From an uncultured Clostridium sp. (GTDB lineage: Bacteria; Bacillota; Clostridia; Clostridiales; Clostridiaceae), in NCBI GenBank assembly GCA_934777095.1, contig CAKVNP010000067.1:1-8924 (forward strand): a DNA stretch of 8,924 nucleotides, given 5' to 3'. This document shows positions 1 through 6,385 of the stretch, piece by piece. The position numbers and the translations under genes are program-made. The notes below the pieces were generated by a model, which worked only from the letters and a program-made list of their open reading frames with translations, made no database searches and had not been told where the DNA came from. Within the stretch, counting starts at the first letter, position 1. Every line of letters starts with the position of its first letter.

Positions 1-90
1 TAAGACTTAAAAGAATTGCTGGTTTTGTTATATTAACTATATTCTGTTCAATTTTCAAAGACCATTTTCTTCGTCGCTCTCAAGCGACTT
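1..90 (-). other. 5' leader of an rRNA operon, with hairpin and boxA-like site
   Basis: Read on the minus strand, the transcript starts near 88-90 with a 6-bp hairpin, GTCGCT / AGCGAC around a TGAG loop (73-88). It then carries TGGTCTTTGAAAATTGAACA (45-64). This closely resembles the boxA-containing leader of Bacillus and Clostridium rrn operons, where the Nus complex binds to prevent premature termination. The remaining 44 bases to the edge are AT-rich leader. The 16S 5' end would lie beyond the left boundary. The same motif also occurs in some 16S-23S spacers, but the strong promoter just upstream favours the operon start. Confidence 0.75.
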
Positions 91-94
91 TATT

Positions 95-123
95 ATCTTA
101 TCATCTCTCATGATTTGTGTCAA
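95..123 (-). promoter_or_regulatory. Probable rRNA operon promoter (SigA type)
   Basis: On the minus strand, TTGACA (118-123) is followed by a 17-bp spacer and TAAGAT (95-100). GATAAT (92-97) is an overlapping alternative -10 at 20-bp spacing. Just upstream (about 124-145) lies an A/T-tract stretch resembling an UP element. Downstream come a GC-rich hairpin and a boxA-like sequence in the order seen in Firmicute rrn leaders. The promoter therefore points to an rRNA operon leaving the window at its left end. That the target is rRNA is an inference from the leader, since the 16S gene is not visible. Confidence 0.8.
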
Positions 124-177
124 CACTTTTTTAAAAGTTTTTCACATCTCATTAAGAGCTGTTTTATCAACTAAGCA

Positions 178-363
178 TCACTCATTTAAGTATCTTGCCC
201 TGTCGACGTACTTTAGTTTATCATTTATTATCTGCCAAATTCTACTCATTTCCTCGATATTATGAAATTATTCTCACATTTCTTTGTTTTTCTCCATAAT
301 ACTACCTAATTCTTCTATTGATACACCCGGCTCAGTTAAAGAATATATATCATTTATATACAT
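178..363 (-). pseudogene. Degenerate small ORF, unknown protein remnant
   Basis: From an ATG at 361-363 the minus strand reads MYINDIYSLTEPGVSIEELG, then continues to a TGA at 274-276. Two codons later there is a TAA (268-270). The same frame then reads on as FHNIEEMSRIWQIINDKLKY and a few more residues to a final TGA at 178-180. The composition (Trp, Gln, Pro, well-spread charged residues, amphipathic periodicity) looks coding rather than random AT-rich translation. A local shift to the neighbouring frame between about 287 and 268 would also bypass both stops. No clear Shine-Dalgarno site precedes the ATG. I do not recognise the protein. It may be a dead gene fragment or a chance frame. Confidence 0.3.
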
Positions 364-381
364 ATATAAGCAGTTCATTCA

Positions 382-410
382 TTGACAGTTATTTACCATT
401 TATATATAAT
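382..410 (+). promoter_or_regulatory. Consensus SigA promoter of the PTS EIIA gene
   Basis: TTGACA (382-387), a 17-bp spacer and TATAAT (405-410) form a perfect housekeeping promoter. Transcription would begin near 417, giving a 5' leader of roughly 114 nt before the ATG at 531. That leader is long for this window, where other leaders are about 30-40 nt, and it holds two possible RNA structures described separately. Confidence 0.88.
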
Positions 411-425
411 TAGCTTTATTAAAAA

Positions 426-457
426 GGTATGACTATTTTCGGTAATTAGCCTATACC
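426..457 (+). promoter_or_regulatory. Weak stem-loop in the PTS leader, possible RAT-like element
   Basis: GGTAT (426-430) pairs with ATACC (453-457). After a small internal bulge, CTA (433-435) pairs with TAG (447-449), making a 32-nt imperfect hairpin just after the transcription start. Length and the GG...ACC boundaries loosely recall the ribonucleic antiterminator targets of BglG/LicT-type regulators that control PTS genes. The internal bases do not match the consensus well, and only a weak T-rich tract follows. I regard the regulatory role as speculative. Confidence 0.2.
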
Positions 458-493
458 ATTTTATTTTACCTATGCAAAACAAAATACACTATT

Positions 494-530
494 GAAAGGA
501 AGTGACCCCTGAATACATTCAGGAAATATT
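494..530 (+). promoter_or_regulatory. Ribosome binding region with hairpin between SD and ATG
   Basis: AAGGAAGTGA (496-505) matches the anti-SD complement AAGGAGGTGA at 9 of 10 positions, but it lies 25 nt from the ATG at 531, too far for normal initiation. A perfect hairpin, CCTGAAT (508-514) and ATTCAGG (517-523), fills the gap. If folded, the effective spacing drops to about 9 nt. The 3' arm also contains a weak SD (AGGA, 521-524) at normal spacing that would be hidden in the stem. The hairpin may therefore bring the strong SD into register or control use of the weak one. Confidence 0.6.
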
Positions 531-1043
531 ATGGCAAACTTTTTTAAAAACCTATTTAAATCAAAGTCAAAAGTTGAGGAAGCTCCTAAAAACTACTTAG
601 TAGCTGTTTCAGATGGAGATATTATCCCATTATCAGAAGTACCAGATCCAGTATTCGCTGAAAAAATGGCTGGAGACGGAGCTGCAATAATGATAAAAGG
701 AGATACTGTTGTTGCTCCTGCTGACGGAGAATTATCATTAGTATTCCAAACTAAGCATGCATTTGCTATGACTCTAGAAAACGGATTAGAGCTATTAGTA
801 CATATAGGTATTGATACTGTATCTTTAAACGGAGAAGGGTTTGAGCAATTAGTTGAAGCTGGTAAGAAAGTTAAAGCTGGAACTCCTATCATTAAAATTG
901 ATAGAGAATTAATCTTAAGCAAAGGCTTCTCATTAGCAACACCTGTTTTAGTAACAAATGTTGATTCAGCAAAAGCTATTACTCCAGTTCAATCTGGTAC
1001 AGCAACAGCTGGTGAAACAGTAGTTGTAAACTTTGAAGTTTAA
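531..1043 (+). CDS. crr: PTS glucose-type EIIA component, stand-alone
   Basis: This 170-residue protein is a single-domain EIIA of the glucose family. It is a soluble cytoplasmic phosphocarrier that takes phosphate from HPr and passes it to the EIIB domain of a sugar permease. The length matches EIIA-Glc (about 169 residues). After a lysine-rich N-terminus come DGDIIPLSEVPDPVFAEKMAGDG (approximately 28-50), TVVAPADGEL (59-68), the TKHAF motif with His76 and the HIGIDTV motif with His91. By family knowledge, His91 is the phosphorylated residue and His76 its active-site partner. No EIIB/EIIC gene lies in the window, so it must serve permeases encoded elsewhere. It is monocistronic, with its own consensus promoter and terminator. 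Whether it also has the regulatory roles of enterobacterial Crr cannot be told; Firmicutes usually use HPr and CcpA for that. Confidence 0.93.
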   Translation: MANFFKNLFKSKSKVEEAPKNYLVAVSDGDIIPLSEVPDPVFAEKMAGDGAAIMIKGDTVVAPADGELSLVFQTKHAFAMTLENGLELLVHIGIDTVSLNGEGFEQLVEAGKKVKAGTPIIKIDRELILSKGFSLATPVLVTNVDSAKAITPVQSGTATAGETVVVNFEV

Positions 1044-1059
1044 TAATCTGTAATATAAA

Positions 1060-1085
1060 AAGCTGTATCCATTTGGATACAGCTT
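1060..1085. terminator. Bidirectional terminator between EIIA and GNAT genes
   Basis: AAGCTGTATCC (1060-1070) and GGATACAGCTT (1075-1085) form a perfect 11-bp stem with an ATTT loop. On the minus strand it is followed by a T-run (TTTTATA), making a good intrinsic terminator for the GNAT gene. On the plus strand the tail is AAATTATTTTT, a weaker but plausible terminator for the PTS gene. The stem overlaps the TAA stop codon of the minus-strand gene (1084-1086). Confidence 0.85.
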
Positions 1086-2013
1086 AAATTATTTTTGAAT
1101 AAGTAATATGATCTCTCCACTTTCCATTTAAATATAGATACTTTTTGTTTATACCTACCTCTTCAAATCCACAGCCTAACAATACGCTCTTTGATTTATT
1201 ATTTTCTAATAATACAGATGCTTCAATTCTATGAAGATCCAAATAATCTTTACTATAATTTAATACTAAGGAAACTGCTTCTTTCATATAACCGTTGCCT
1301 TCAAATTCTTTATCTATTGAATAGCCTAGTATTCCACTCTTGAATACTCCATATACTATATTAGATAGTTTAATCTTCCCAATAAGCTTTCCTTTTAGAT
1401 ATATACCTAAATCACAGCCTGAACCTGTCATCAATTGCTTATAACTTTCCATTAATATTTTCTTCTGCGTTTCATATGTATAGAAGCTTTTATCCCTTGA
1501 AGGTTCAAAATCTCTTAAATGTTCTTCATTTCTAATATAATAATTCAATAATTCTTCCGCATCATTTGGTGTAAAGTTCCTGATTGTAATTCTTGGTCCT
1601 TTTAATTCAACATTATTAATCTTACTACAGTTTGCATATTCATTCCTAGTAATACCTAGACCCAGTTCATCTAGTGGAACACCATTAACTACTAAATTTT
1701 CAGTTAAAATAGCTTCTAGTACAAACCCCATATCTAAAAAAGGAGCTAAATTAGTAGTTTCACTTACAAAGAAGTTAGCTTTATAAATGTTGCCATCCTT
1801 AAAAATCGTCTTTAATATAGTATCCACTGATTTTTTTAGCAGATCATAATTGCTTTCTCTATAAAATTTAAATTTAACAGTACATCTCTTATTTTCTTTA
1901 TCTAATTCTGATATTGTAAATCTTCCTGCTACAATACTATCTTTATCTTTAATAACATAATCATTAGAGGTGCCTTTTATTAGTTCTATTCTGACTTCCC
2001 TTTGATTTTCCAT
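1084..2013 (-). CDS. Two-domain GNAT family N-acetyltransferase (RimJ/RimL-like C-terminus)
   Basis: The 309-residue product is about twice the length of a single GNAT domain. The C-terminal half (about 138-305) is a RimJ/RimL-type acetyltransferase. It opens with GPRITIRNFTPNDAEELLNY, contains a FEGNGYMKEAV acetyl-CoA pyrophosphate-binding loop (approximately 237-247), and ends with the NNKSKSVLLGCGFEEVG pattern (271-287) typical of the fold. The N-terminal half (about 5-112) looks like a second, degenerate GNAT-like domain: it has a TTNLAPFLDMGFVLEAIL segment (87-104) recalling the C-terminal part of the fold, but no clear P-loop. Only one active site is therefore likely. The substrate cannot be inferred; protein N-termini, antibiotics and small amines are all possible. 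The ATG has a good SD (AGGAGA, 2021-2026) at 7-nt spacing. It is a single-gene unit. Confidence 0.8.
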   Translation of the reverse strand: MENQREVRIELIKGTSNDYVIKDKDSIVAGRFTISELDKENKRCTVKFKFYRESNYDLLKKSVDTILKTIFKDGNIYKANFFVSETTNLAPFLDMGFVLEAILTENLVVNGVPLDELGLGITRNEYANCSKINNVELKGPRITIRNFTPNDAEELLNYYIRNEEHLRDFEPSRDKSFYTYETQKKILMESYKQLMTGSGCDLGIYLKGKLIGKIKLSNIVYGVFKSGILGYSIDKEFEGNGYMKEAVSLVLNYSKDYLDLHRIEASVLLENNKSKSVLLGCGFEEVGINKKYLYLNGKWRDHITYSKII

Positions 2014-2048
2014 GACTTTTTCTCCTAAAATCTTATTTCACTGATTTT

Positions 2049-2078
2049 ATTATACAAACAAATATATATAAAACTCAA
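2049..2078 (-). promoter_or_regulatory. Promoter of the GNAT gene
   Basis: On the minus strand, TTGAGT (2073-2078), an 18-bp spacer and a perfect TATAAT (2049-2054) place the transcript start near 2042, about 29 nt before the ATG. About 34 bp upstream of the -35 lies the dyad at 2112-2128. Confidence 0.7.
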
Positions 2079-2111
2079 CAAAAGAATATATTATTTGCTA
2101 GATTAATATAA

Positions 2112-2128
2112 AATTATGTTACATAATT
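2112..2128. repeat. Palindromic dyad, operator-like
   Basis: AATTATG (2112-2118) and CATAATT (2122-2128) are perfect inverted arms around TTA. The site lies between the tcdA terminator and the GNAT promoter, so it could be an upstream regulator site for the GNAT gene. In such AT-rich DNA a chance 7-bp dyad is also possible. It does not clearly match a Fur, PerR or Rex box. Confidence 0.3.
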
Positions 2129-2131
2129 AAT

Positions 2132-2168
2132 AAAGGCTATTGCATCATTATTTGATACAATAGCCTTT
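2132..2168 (-). terminator. Intrinsic terminator of tcdA
   Basis: AAAGGCTATTG (2132-2142) and CAATAGCCTTT (2158-2168) form an 11-bp stem. After one mismatch, it continues with ATCA/TGAT around a 5-nt loop. On the minus strand the stem runs into TTTATTAATT. It begins 15 bp after the tcdA stop codon. Confidence 0.8.
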
Positions 2169-2183
2169 ACCTAATAATATAAC

Positions 2184-2897
2184 TTATCTTACAGCTATAT
2201 CTTTAATAACTTCTCCACCGATAATCATTCCTGCTACTGGTGGTACAAATGAAATACTGCCTGGAGTCTGTCTTTTTCCTGAAGGAACTGCTCTTCCTTT
2301 GTCTGGCTTCATTGGAAGCTCCTCTGAATAAACAACCTTAAGCTTTTTTACGCCTCTTTTTTTCAATTCATATCTCATAACTTTTGCAAGAGGACATACT
2401 TTTGTCTTATATATATCTGAAACTCTAAACATAGTTGGGTCTAATTTATTACCTGTACCCATAGAGCTTATTAATCTAATATCATTTTTATAGCAATATT
2501 CAGCTAAAGCAAGCTTAGAAGTTACTGTATCAATTGCATCAACAACATAATCTATATCATCTGTAATTAATTCTGATATATTATCTGCTGTTAAGAATTC
2601 CTGTCTTGCTTCAACATTACATTCTGGGTTAATTAAAAGAACTCTTTCCTTCATAGCTTCAACCTTTACCATATCTACAGTCTTAGGTGTAGCATGAATC
2701 TGTCTATTTATATTTGAAATACATACAGTATCATTATCTACTAATACTAAATTTCCTACACCAGCTCTAGTAAGCGCTTCAACAACAAAGCTGCCAACTC
2801 CGCCTACACCAAATACTATTACTTTAGCATTTTTTAATTTTTCTATTCCCTCTTCTCCTATAAGCAATTCTGTTCTGCATAATGGATTTAATGACAT
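2184..2897 (-). CDS. tcdA: tRNA threonylcarbamoyladenosine dehydratase (E1-like, ThiF/MoeB superfamily)
   Basis: The 237-residue protein is a ThiF/MoeB-superfamily adenylating enzyme of the TcdA (CsdL/YgdL) type. TcdA uses ATP to convert the t6A modification next to the anticodon of ANN-decoding tRNAs into its cyclic form ct6A. Visible features are a Rossmann ATP-binding loop VFGVGGVGSFVVEAL (28-42), the LVDNDTVCISNINRQIHA segment (52-69) with the Arg/Gln pair of the superfamily, a VDAIDTVTSK motif (119-128), and the family-typical KVCPLAKVMRYELKKRG stretch (166-182). A glycine-rich C-terminus of the form GSISFVPPVAGMIIGGEVI follows. It is somewhat shorter than the E. coli protein (about 268 residues), as is usual in clostridia. 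The ATG has SD AGGAG (2906-2910) at 8-nt spacing, and the gene has its own promoter and terminator. MoeB and ThiF proper are less likely, because no MoaD/ThiS partner is nearby and the motifs fit TcdA. Confidence 0.9.
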   Translation of the reverse strand: MSLNPLCRTELLIGEEGIEKLKNAKVIVFGVGGVGSFVVEALTRAGVGNLVLVDNDTVCISNINRQIHATPKTVDMVKVEAMKERVLLINPECNVEARQEFLTADNISELITDDIDYVVDAIDTVTSKLALAEYCYKNDIRLISSMGTGNKLDPTMFRVSDIYKTKVCPLAKVMRYELKKRGVKKLKVVYSEELPMKPDKGRAVPSGKRQTPGSISFVPPVAGMIIGGEVIKDIAVR

Positions 2898-2939
2898 ACT
2901 ACTCTCTCCTTTTAGGATAATATTATATATTTAGTAATA

Positions 2940-2968
2940 ATTTTAGAACATAGCGATAATTAATTCAA
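2940..2968 (-). promoter_or_regulatory. Promoter of tcdA
   Basis: On the minus strand, TTGAAT (2963-2968), a 17-bp spacer and TAAAAT (2940-2945) predict a start near 2933 and a leader of about 36 nt. A small dyad, ATTCC-TATC-GGAAT (2972-2985), lies directly upstream of the -35 and could be a regulatory site or chance. Confidence 0.65.
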
Positions 2969-3049
2969 GATATTCCTATCGGAATTTGCATATTTTATTT
3001 ATATTATAGGAAGAATAGATAAATTAATACAGGTTATTCTAGTTACATA

Positions 3050-3079
3050 TTGTTAATTTTAAGGTTAAATGTATATAAT
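3050..3079 (+). promoter_or_regulatory. Promoter of mtnN
   Basis: TTGTTA (3050-3055), an 18-bp spacer and a perfect TATAAT (3074-3079) predict transcription from about 3086, about 27 nt ahead of the mtnN ATG. The tcdA and mtnN promoters are divergent and share the 215-bp gap 2898-3112. Confidence 0.65.
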
Positions 3080-3112
3080 ATAAGTTAAGAATAAAAATTT
3101 TGGAGGTTTCTT

Positions 3113-3805
3113 ATGATATTAGGAATAATAGGGGCAATGTCTGAAGAATTAGAAATTCTTTTAACTCATATGACAATAGAATCTAAAGAAGAAAAAGCAA
3201 AAATGACTTTCCACAAAGGTAAACTATGGGGAAAAGACGTAGTTGCAGTAGTATGTGGTATTGGTAAAGTAAATGCTGCAGTATGCACACAGCTATTAAT
3301 CAGCGAATACAATGTTACATCTATCGTGAATGTTGGTGTAGCTGGTGGAATAGGCAAAGAAATATATCCTGGTGATGTAGTAATAGCCACTAACCTAGTT
3401 CAATATGATATGGATACAACTGCTTTTGGAGATCCAATGGGACAAATTCCAAGATTAGATACTTTTGACTTTAAATGTGACGAAAAATTATTTGAAGTTG
3501 CTAAAGAAGCATGTGCTGAAGCTGGAGATTTTAATACATTCTCTGGTAGAATTGTCTCAGGAGATATGTTCGTTGCTTCAGTTGATAAAATCCAATGGCT
3601 TGAAAAAGAATTTGGTGCATTAGCTTGCGAAATGGAAGGTGCTAGTATTGCTCATGTATGTTACTTAAATAGTATACCTTTTGTTGTAATCAGATCTATA
3701 TCTGATAACGCTAATAATGGAGCACATATGGACTTTGAAAAGTTCACACCAATTGGAGTTAAAAACTCTACTACAATATTAGAATCAATGATAAAAAAAT
3801 TATAA
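3113..3805 (+). CDS. mtnN: 5'-methylthioadenosine/S-adenosylhomocysteine nucleosidase
   Basis: This 230-residue enzyme (usual size about 230) removes adenine from 5'-methylthioadenosine, S-adenosylhomocysteine and 5'-deoxyadenosine. It thereby clears the by-products of methylation, polyamine synthesis and radical-SAM reactions and feeds methionine recycling. The N-terminus ILGIIGAMSEELEIL holds the conserved Glu12. NVGVAGGIG (73-81), SGDMFVAS (149-156), the ACEMEGASIAHVC signature (171-183, catalytic/ribose-binding Glu173 and Glu175) and RSISDNA (194-200, general acid Asp198) are all in place, so the enzyme should be active. The ATG is preceded by an excellent SD (GGAGG, 3102-3106) at 6-nt spacing. 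It is a monocistronic unit bounded by its own promoter and a strong terminator. No luxS or other methionine-cycle gene is adjacent. Confidence 0.96.
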   Translation: MILGIIGAMSEELEILLTHMTIESKEEKAKMTFHKGKLWGKDVVAVVCGIGKVNAAVCTQLLISEYNVTSIVNVGVAGGIGKEIYPGDVVIATNLVQYDMDTTAFGDPMGQIPRLDTFDFKCDEKLFEVAKEACAEAGDFNTFSGRIVSGDMFVASVDKIQWLEKEFGALACEMEGASIAHVCYLNSIPFVVIRSISDNANNGAHMDFEKFTPIGVKNSTTILESMIKKL

Positions 3806-3807
3806 CA

Positions 3808-3841
3808 AAAAATGGCAGTCTATTATAAGGCTGCCATTTTT
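3808..3841. terminator. Bidirectional terminator between mtnN and the GGDEF gene
   Basis: AAAAATGGCAG (3808-3818) and CTGCCATTTTT (3831-3841) make an 11-bp stem with a 12-nt loop, and T-rich ends occur in both directions. It terminates mtnN on the plus strand and the diguanylate cyclase gene on the minus strand. The right arm encodes the last residues of the GGDEF protein (the MAA of its C-terminus), so coding sequence and terminator overlap. Confidence 0.88.
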
Positions 3842-5008
3842 CTATGCTTTTTATTCTTATACATATTTTCATCTGCTTTTTTAATTAAGTTATGAATATC
3901 ATTAGCAACATCATCTGAATATGACATACCTATTGATATTTCTATAGGTATGTCCACATTTATTTCATTGTGTTTATTAATTTGTTTCATTAATTCATTA
4001 TAATAAAATTTCATTTCACTTTTTACTATCTTCTCAATAAGTATTAAAAATTCATCGCCGCCCAATCTTATAGTAACAGCATTATCAGAAAATATTTTCA
4101 TAAGTATATTAGAAATATTAATTATTAATTATTAATTCATCACCTTTATAATGACCAAATTTATCATTAATTATTTTTAAATTATCTAAATCACAATATA
4201 TTACGCCTAAAGGAATACTATCTCCATTAATTTTATTGATATATTTTTCCAAATACGCCTTATTGTATAATCCTGTCAAAAAATCCGTGTAGCTCATTTC
4301 TAACAATTTATTTTCCATACATTTTATCTCAGATATATCTCTACAAGTTGCCTCTATTGCTATTAATATTCCATTTTCATATATAGGAGTCACAAATTCT
4401 TCTAACCAAATATATTGTCCCTTCTTATTTAAATACCTAGTCTGAAAAGGCTTATTATAATCTGCAGTACCATTTAATTTACTTTCAAAAATATCCTTAT
4501 CTTCAGGATGAAGCGCTGATAATGGAAAATTCTTATCATTAAGCACCTCTTCAACAGAATATCCTCCAATTTGTCTAGTATATGGAGTTATATATGAAAA
4601 CTTCTTCTCTGGATAAATCTCATATCTATAAATTAGCCCCTTAGATCTATTAATTATATCAATTATTCTTTGATTTTCTTTATATTTATTATAATATTTA
4701 GTCACATCTCTCGCTGTAATTATTCTCTCTATCACTCCATCTGAATCTATTATTTCATTAATATTAATATCTAATATTATTTCAGTACCATCCTTTTTAT
4801 AGAACTTATAGCTAATATCTTTTCCATCACTACTATTTTTAAATACGCAGTCTATTTCATAATTTATATATGTATTTATAATTTCATCCTGGCTATACCC
4901 TAATATTTTAATACTATTTTCACTTACATATGTTACTTTCCAATTTTTATCACACTTAAGTAAAAGTTCTCTTCCATAATAATCTCTTAAATTATCACTA
5001 GCTGTCAT
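3823..5008 (-). pseudogene. PAS-PAS-GGDEF diguanylate cyclase, frameshifted by a 7-bp repeat expansion
   Basis: The intact gene would encode a 392-residue soluble diguanylate cyclase making c-di-GMP from GTP. Two PAS sensor domains (about 12-112 and 118-230 from the ATG at 5006-5008) precede a GGDEF domain. No membrane segment is visible. The first frame ends inside the GGDEF domain with FGHYKGDELIINN and a TAA at 4118-4120. The second frame (to 3823) resumes with the catalytic RLGGDEFLILIE. Removing one 7-bp copy of the tandem repeat at 4117-4137 joins them as GDELIINISNILMKIFSDN..., and GD-to-GGDEF spacing then equals the usual 25 residues. The region 5 residues before GGDEF lacks the RxxD inhibitory site. 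The ATG at 5008 is preferred over a TTG at 5029 because AGAGGTGG lies just upstream of it. As read, the product lacks the active site and should be inactive. It may be a null allele, a switchable allele or a sequence error. Confidence 0.88.
4117..4137. repeat. Three perfect tandem copies of heptamer ATTAATT
   Basis: ATTAATT occurs at 4117-4123, 4124-4130 and 4131-4137 without mismatch, inside the GGDEF-domain coding region. On the coding strand, two copies keep the frame open. Three copies shift it and expose an in-frame TAA within the third copy. Any array of three or more copies would also meet that stop, so only the two-copy form is ON. Slipped-strand replication or a simple tandem duplication would create this allele. 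Confidence 0.92.
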
Positions 5009-5064
5009 TAACCCACCTCTAATTAGCAAAAAAATAATACCACTTCCATTTTAATCTATTTTTT

Positions 5065-5088
5065 ATTGTATATAAACAAAAAAGATAT
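5065..5088 (-). promoter_or_regulatory. Weak candidate promoter of the GGDEF gene
   Basis: On the minus strand TACAAT (5065-5070) could be a -10, with a poor -35 inside the preceding terminator stem at 15-16 bp spacing. No better SigA site is visible between the terminator and the ATG at 5008. Expression might also depend on another sigma factor or on read-through from the serine operon. Confidence 0.25.
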
Positions 5089-5114
5089 CAAAATAAAATT
5101 TCAATATCTTTTTT
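5078..5114. terminator. Terminator of the serine operon
   Basis: AAAAAAGATAT (5078-5088) and ATATCTTTTTT (5104-5114) form an 11-bp stem. On the minus strand, after a symmetric TG/TG interruption, AAAT/ATTT pairs within the loop. The A and T tracts make it able to act in both directions. It starts about 10 bp beyond the DUF1015 stop codon. Confidence 0.8.
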
Positions 5115-5123
5115 AAATCTATA

Positions 5124-6368
5124 TTAGTCTAATTTATGAACAAATATTCCACTTCTAGGCTTAGGTTCAAACCAAGTTGATTTTGGAGGCATTATTTCGC
5201 CTGCATCAGCTATACTCATAATATCTTCTATTGTTGTAGGGAACATAGAAAAGCTCACCTTCATATCTGAATCTGCTCTTCTTTCCAGTTCCTTAACACC
5301 TCTTATACCGCCAATAAATTCAATTCTATCAGACTTAGTAGGATCTTTAATTCCTAAAATAGGTGCTAAAAGATTATTCTGCAGGATAGATACATCCAGC
5401 CTTTCTATTGGATTATTTTCATTAAATGTTCCATCTTTAGCCTCCAATACATACCACTGTTTATCTAAATACATCCCAAATTCATGTTTATTTTTAGGTT
5501 TTACAGCTTTATTATCAGCTGATCTGCTTATATTAAACATTTTGCTTACCGCTTCCATAAATTCAGGAGCGCTCATCCCATTTAAATCTTTTACTGTCCT
5601 ATTATAATCTAGAACTTCCAATTCATTATCAGGATAAATTATTGATAAAAAATAATTAAAGCCCTCTTCACCTGTATAACCAGGATTTTCTTGCCTTCTT
5701 CTTAAGCCAACCTTTACTGCTGACGCAGACCTATGATGTCCATCCGCAATATATAAATTGCCTACGTTTTTGAATAAATCTTCTATCTTATTAATTTCAT
5801 CATCATCATCTATAATCCATACACGATGTCCATTGCCATCTTCTGAAATAAAATCATAGATAGGTTTATTCATCACCCATTTATTCATTATTTGTTCTAT
5901 CTCTTTATTATTGCGATAAGTCATAAATATTAGTCCTGTATGCGCATCACAATAATCTACATGGTTTATTCTATCAATTTCTTTATTATTTCTCGTCTTT
6001 TCATGCCTCTTAATAACATTATTGATATAATCATCAATAGAAGCACAACTTACCAAGCCCTTTTGCCCTCTGCCATTCATAATCTGCTCATAGATATAAA
6101 AGCACGGCTTATCCTCTTGTATATATAATCCATCATCTATCATCTTATTTAAAACATTCCTGGCAGTTTTATATACAATAGTCTCATACATATTAACATT
6201 TTGAGGAAGATTTATTTCCCCACGGTCCACATGTAAAAAGGAATATTTATTATCCTTTACCATTTCCCTAGCTTCTTCACTGCTCATTACATCATAAGGC
6301 AATGCTGCTATCTCTGAGACTAACCTTTCTACTGGCCTGAATGCTTTAAAAGGTTTTACTATCGCCAT
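5124..6368 (-). CDS. DUF1015 (COG4198) protein, serine-operon associated
   Basis: The 414-residue cytosolic protein is a full-length DUF1015 member. Recognisable marks are the N-terminal VKPFKAFRP and ALPYDVMSSEEA (4-10 and 22-33), HEKTR (122-126), AHTGLIF (142-148), the hallmark LYIADGHHRSASA (205-217), NRTVKDL (256-262), and the conserved C-terminal MFPTTIEDIM...MPPKSTWFEPKPRSGIF. The family has no firmly established function that I know of. The DGHHR motif resembles the DGxHR element of ParB/sulfiredoxin-like proteins, the superfamily of the archaeal serine kinase SerK. It is the last gene of an operon with an SPT-type aminotransferase and SerA. Its SD AGGAG (6376-6380) lies within 6 nt of the serA stop, suggesting translational coupling. 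A role in the phosphoserine/serine step is an inference from context and motif. No serB-like phosphatase is nearby. Confidence 0.85.
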   Translation of the reverse strand: MAIVKPFKAFRPVERLVSEIAALPYDVMSSEEAREMVKDNKYSFLHVDRGEINLPQNVNMYETIVYKTARNVLNKMIDDGLYIQEDKPCFYIYEQIMNGRGQKGLVSCASIDDYINNVIKRHEKTRNNKEIDRINHVDYCDAHTGLIFMTYRNNKEIEQIMNKWVMNKPIYDFISEDGNGHRVWIIDDDDEINKIEDLFKNVGNLYIADGHHRSASAVKVGLRRRQENPGYTGEEGFNYFLSIIYPDNELEVLDYNRTVKDLNGMSAPEFMEAVSKMFNISRSADNKAVKPKNKHEFGMYLDKQWYVLEAKDGTFNENNPIERLDVSILQNNLLAPILGIKDPTKSDRIEFIGGIRGVKELERRADSDMKVSFSMFPTTIEDIMSIADAGEIMPPKSTWFEPKPRSGIFVHKLD

Positions 6369-6385
6369 TATTTATCTCCTTTGTC

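Noticed and set aside
184..206. Second upstream rrn promoter with TCGACA at 201-206
   Set aside because: No -10-like hexamer at suitable spacing on the minus strand.
593..922. Minus-strand 109-codon open frame over the PTS gene
   Set aside because: Antisense shadow of the well-supported EIIA gene, with no SD or family resemblance.
2184..2897. MoeB/ThiF of molybdopterin or thiamine synthesis
   Set aside because: No MoaD/ThiS gene nearby, and the KVCPLAKVMRYELKKRG segment and C-terminus fit TcdA better.
3166..3390. Minus-strand open frame inside mtnN
   Set aside because: Lies wholly within mtnN, whose motifs are complete; no SD or recognisable domain.
5009..5029. TTG start for the GGDEF gene at 5027-5029
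   Set aside because: No SD precedes it, while AGAGGTGG lies just ahead of the ATG at 5006-5008.
5940..6128. Plus-strand 62-codon frame inside the DUF1015 gene
   Set aside because: Hydrophobic, Ile-rich antisense translation of AT-rich coding DNA, without promoter or SD.
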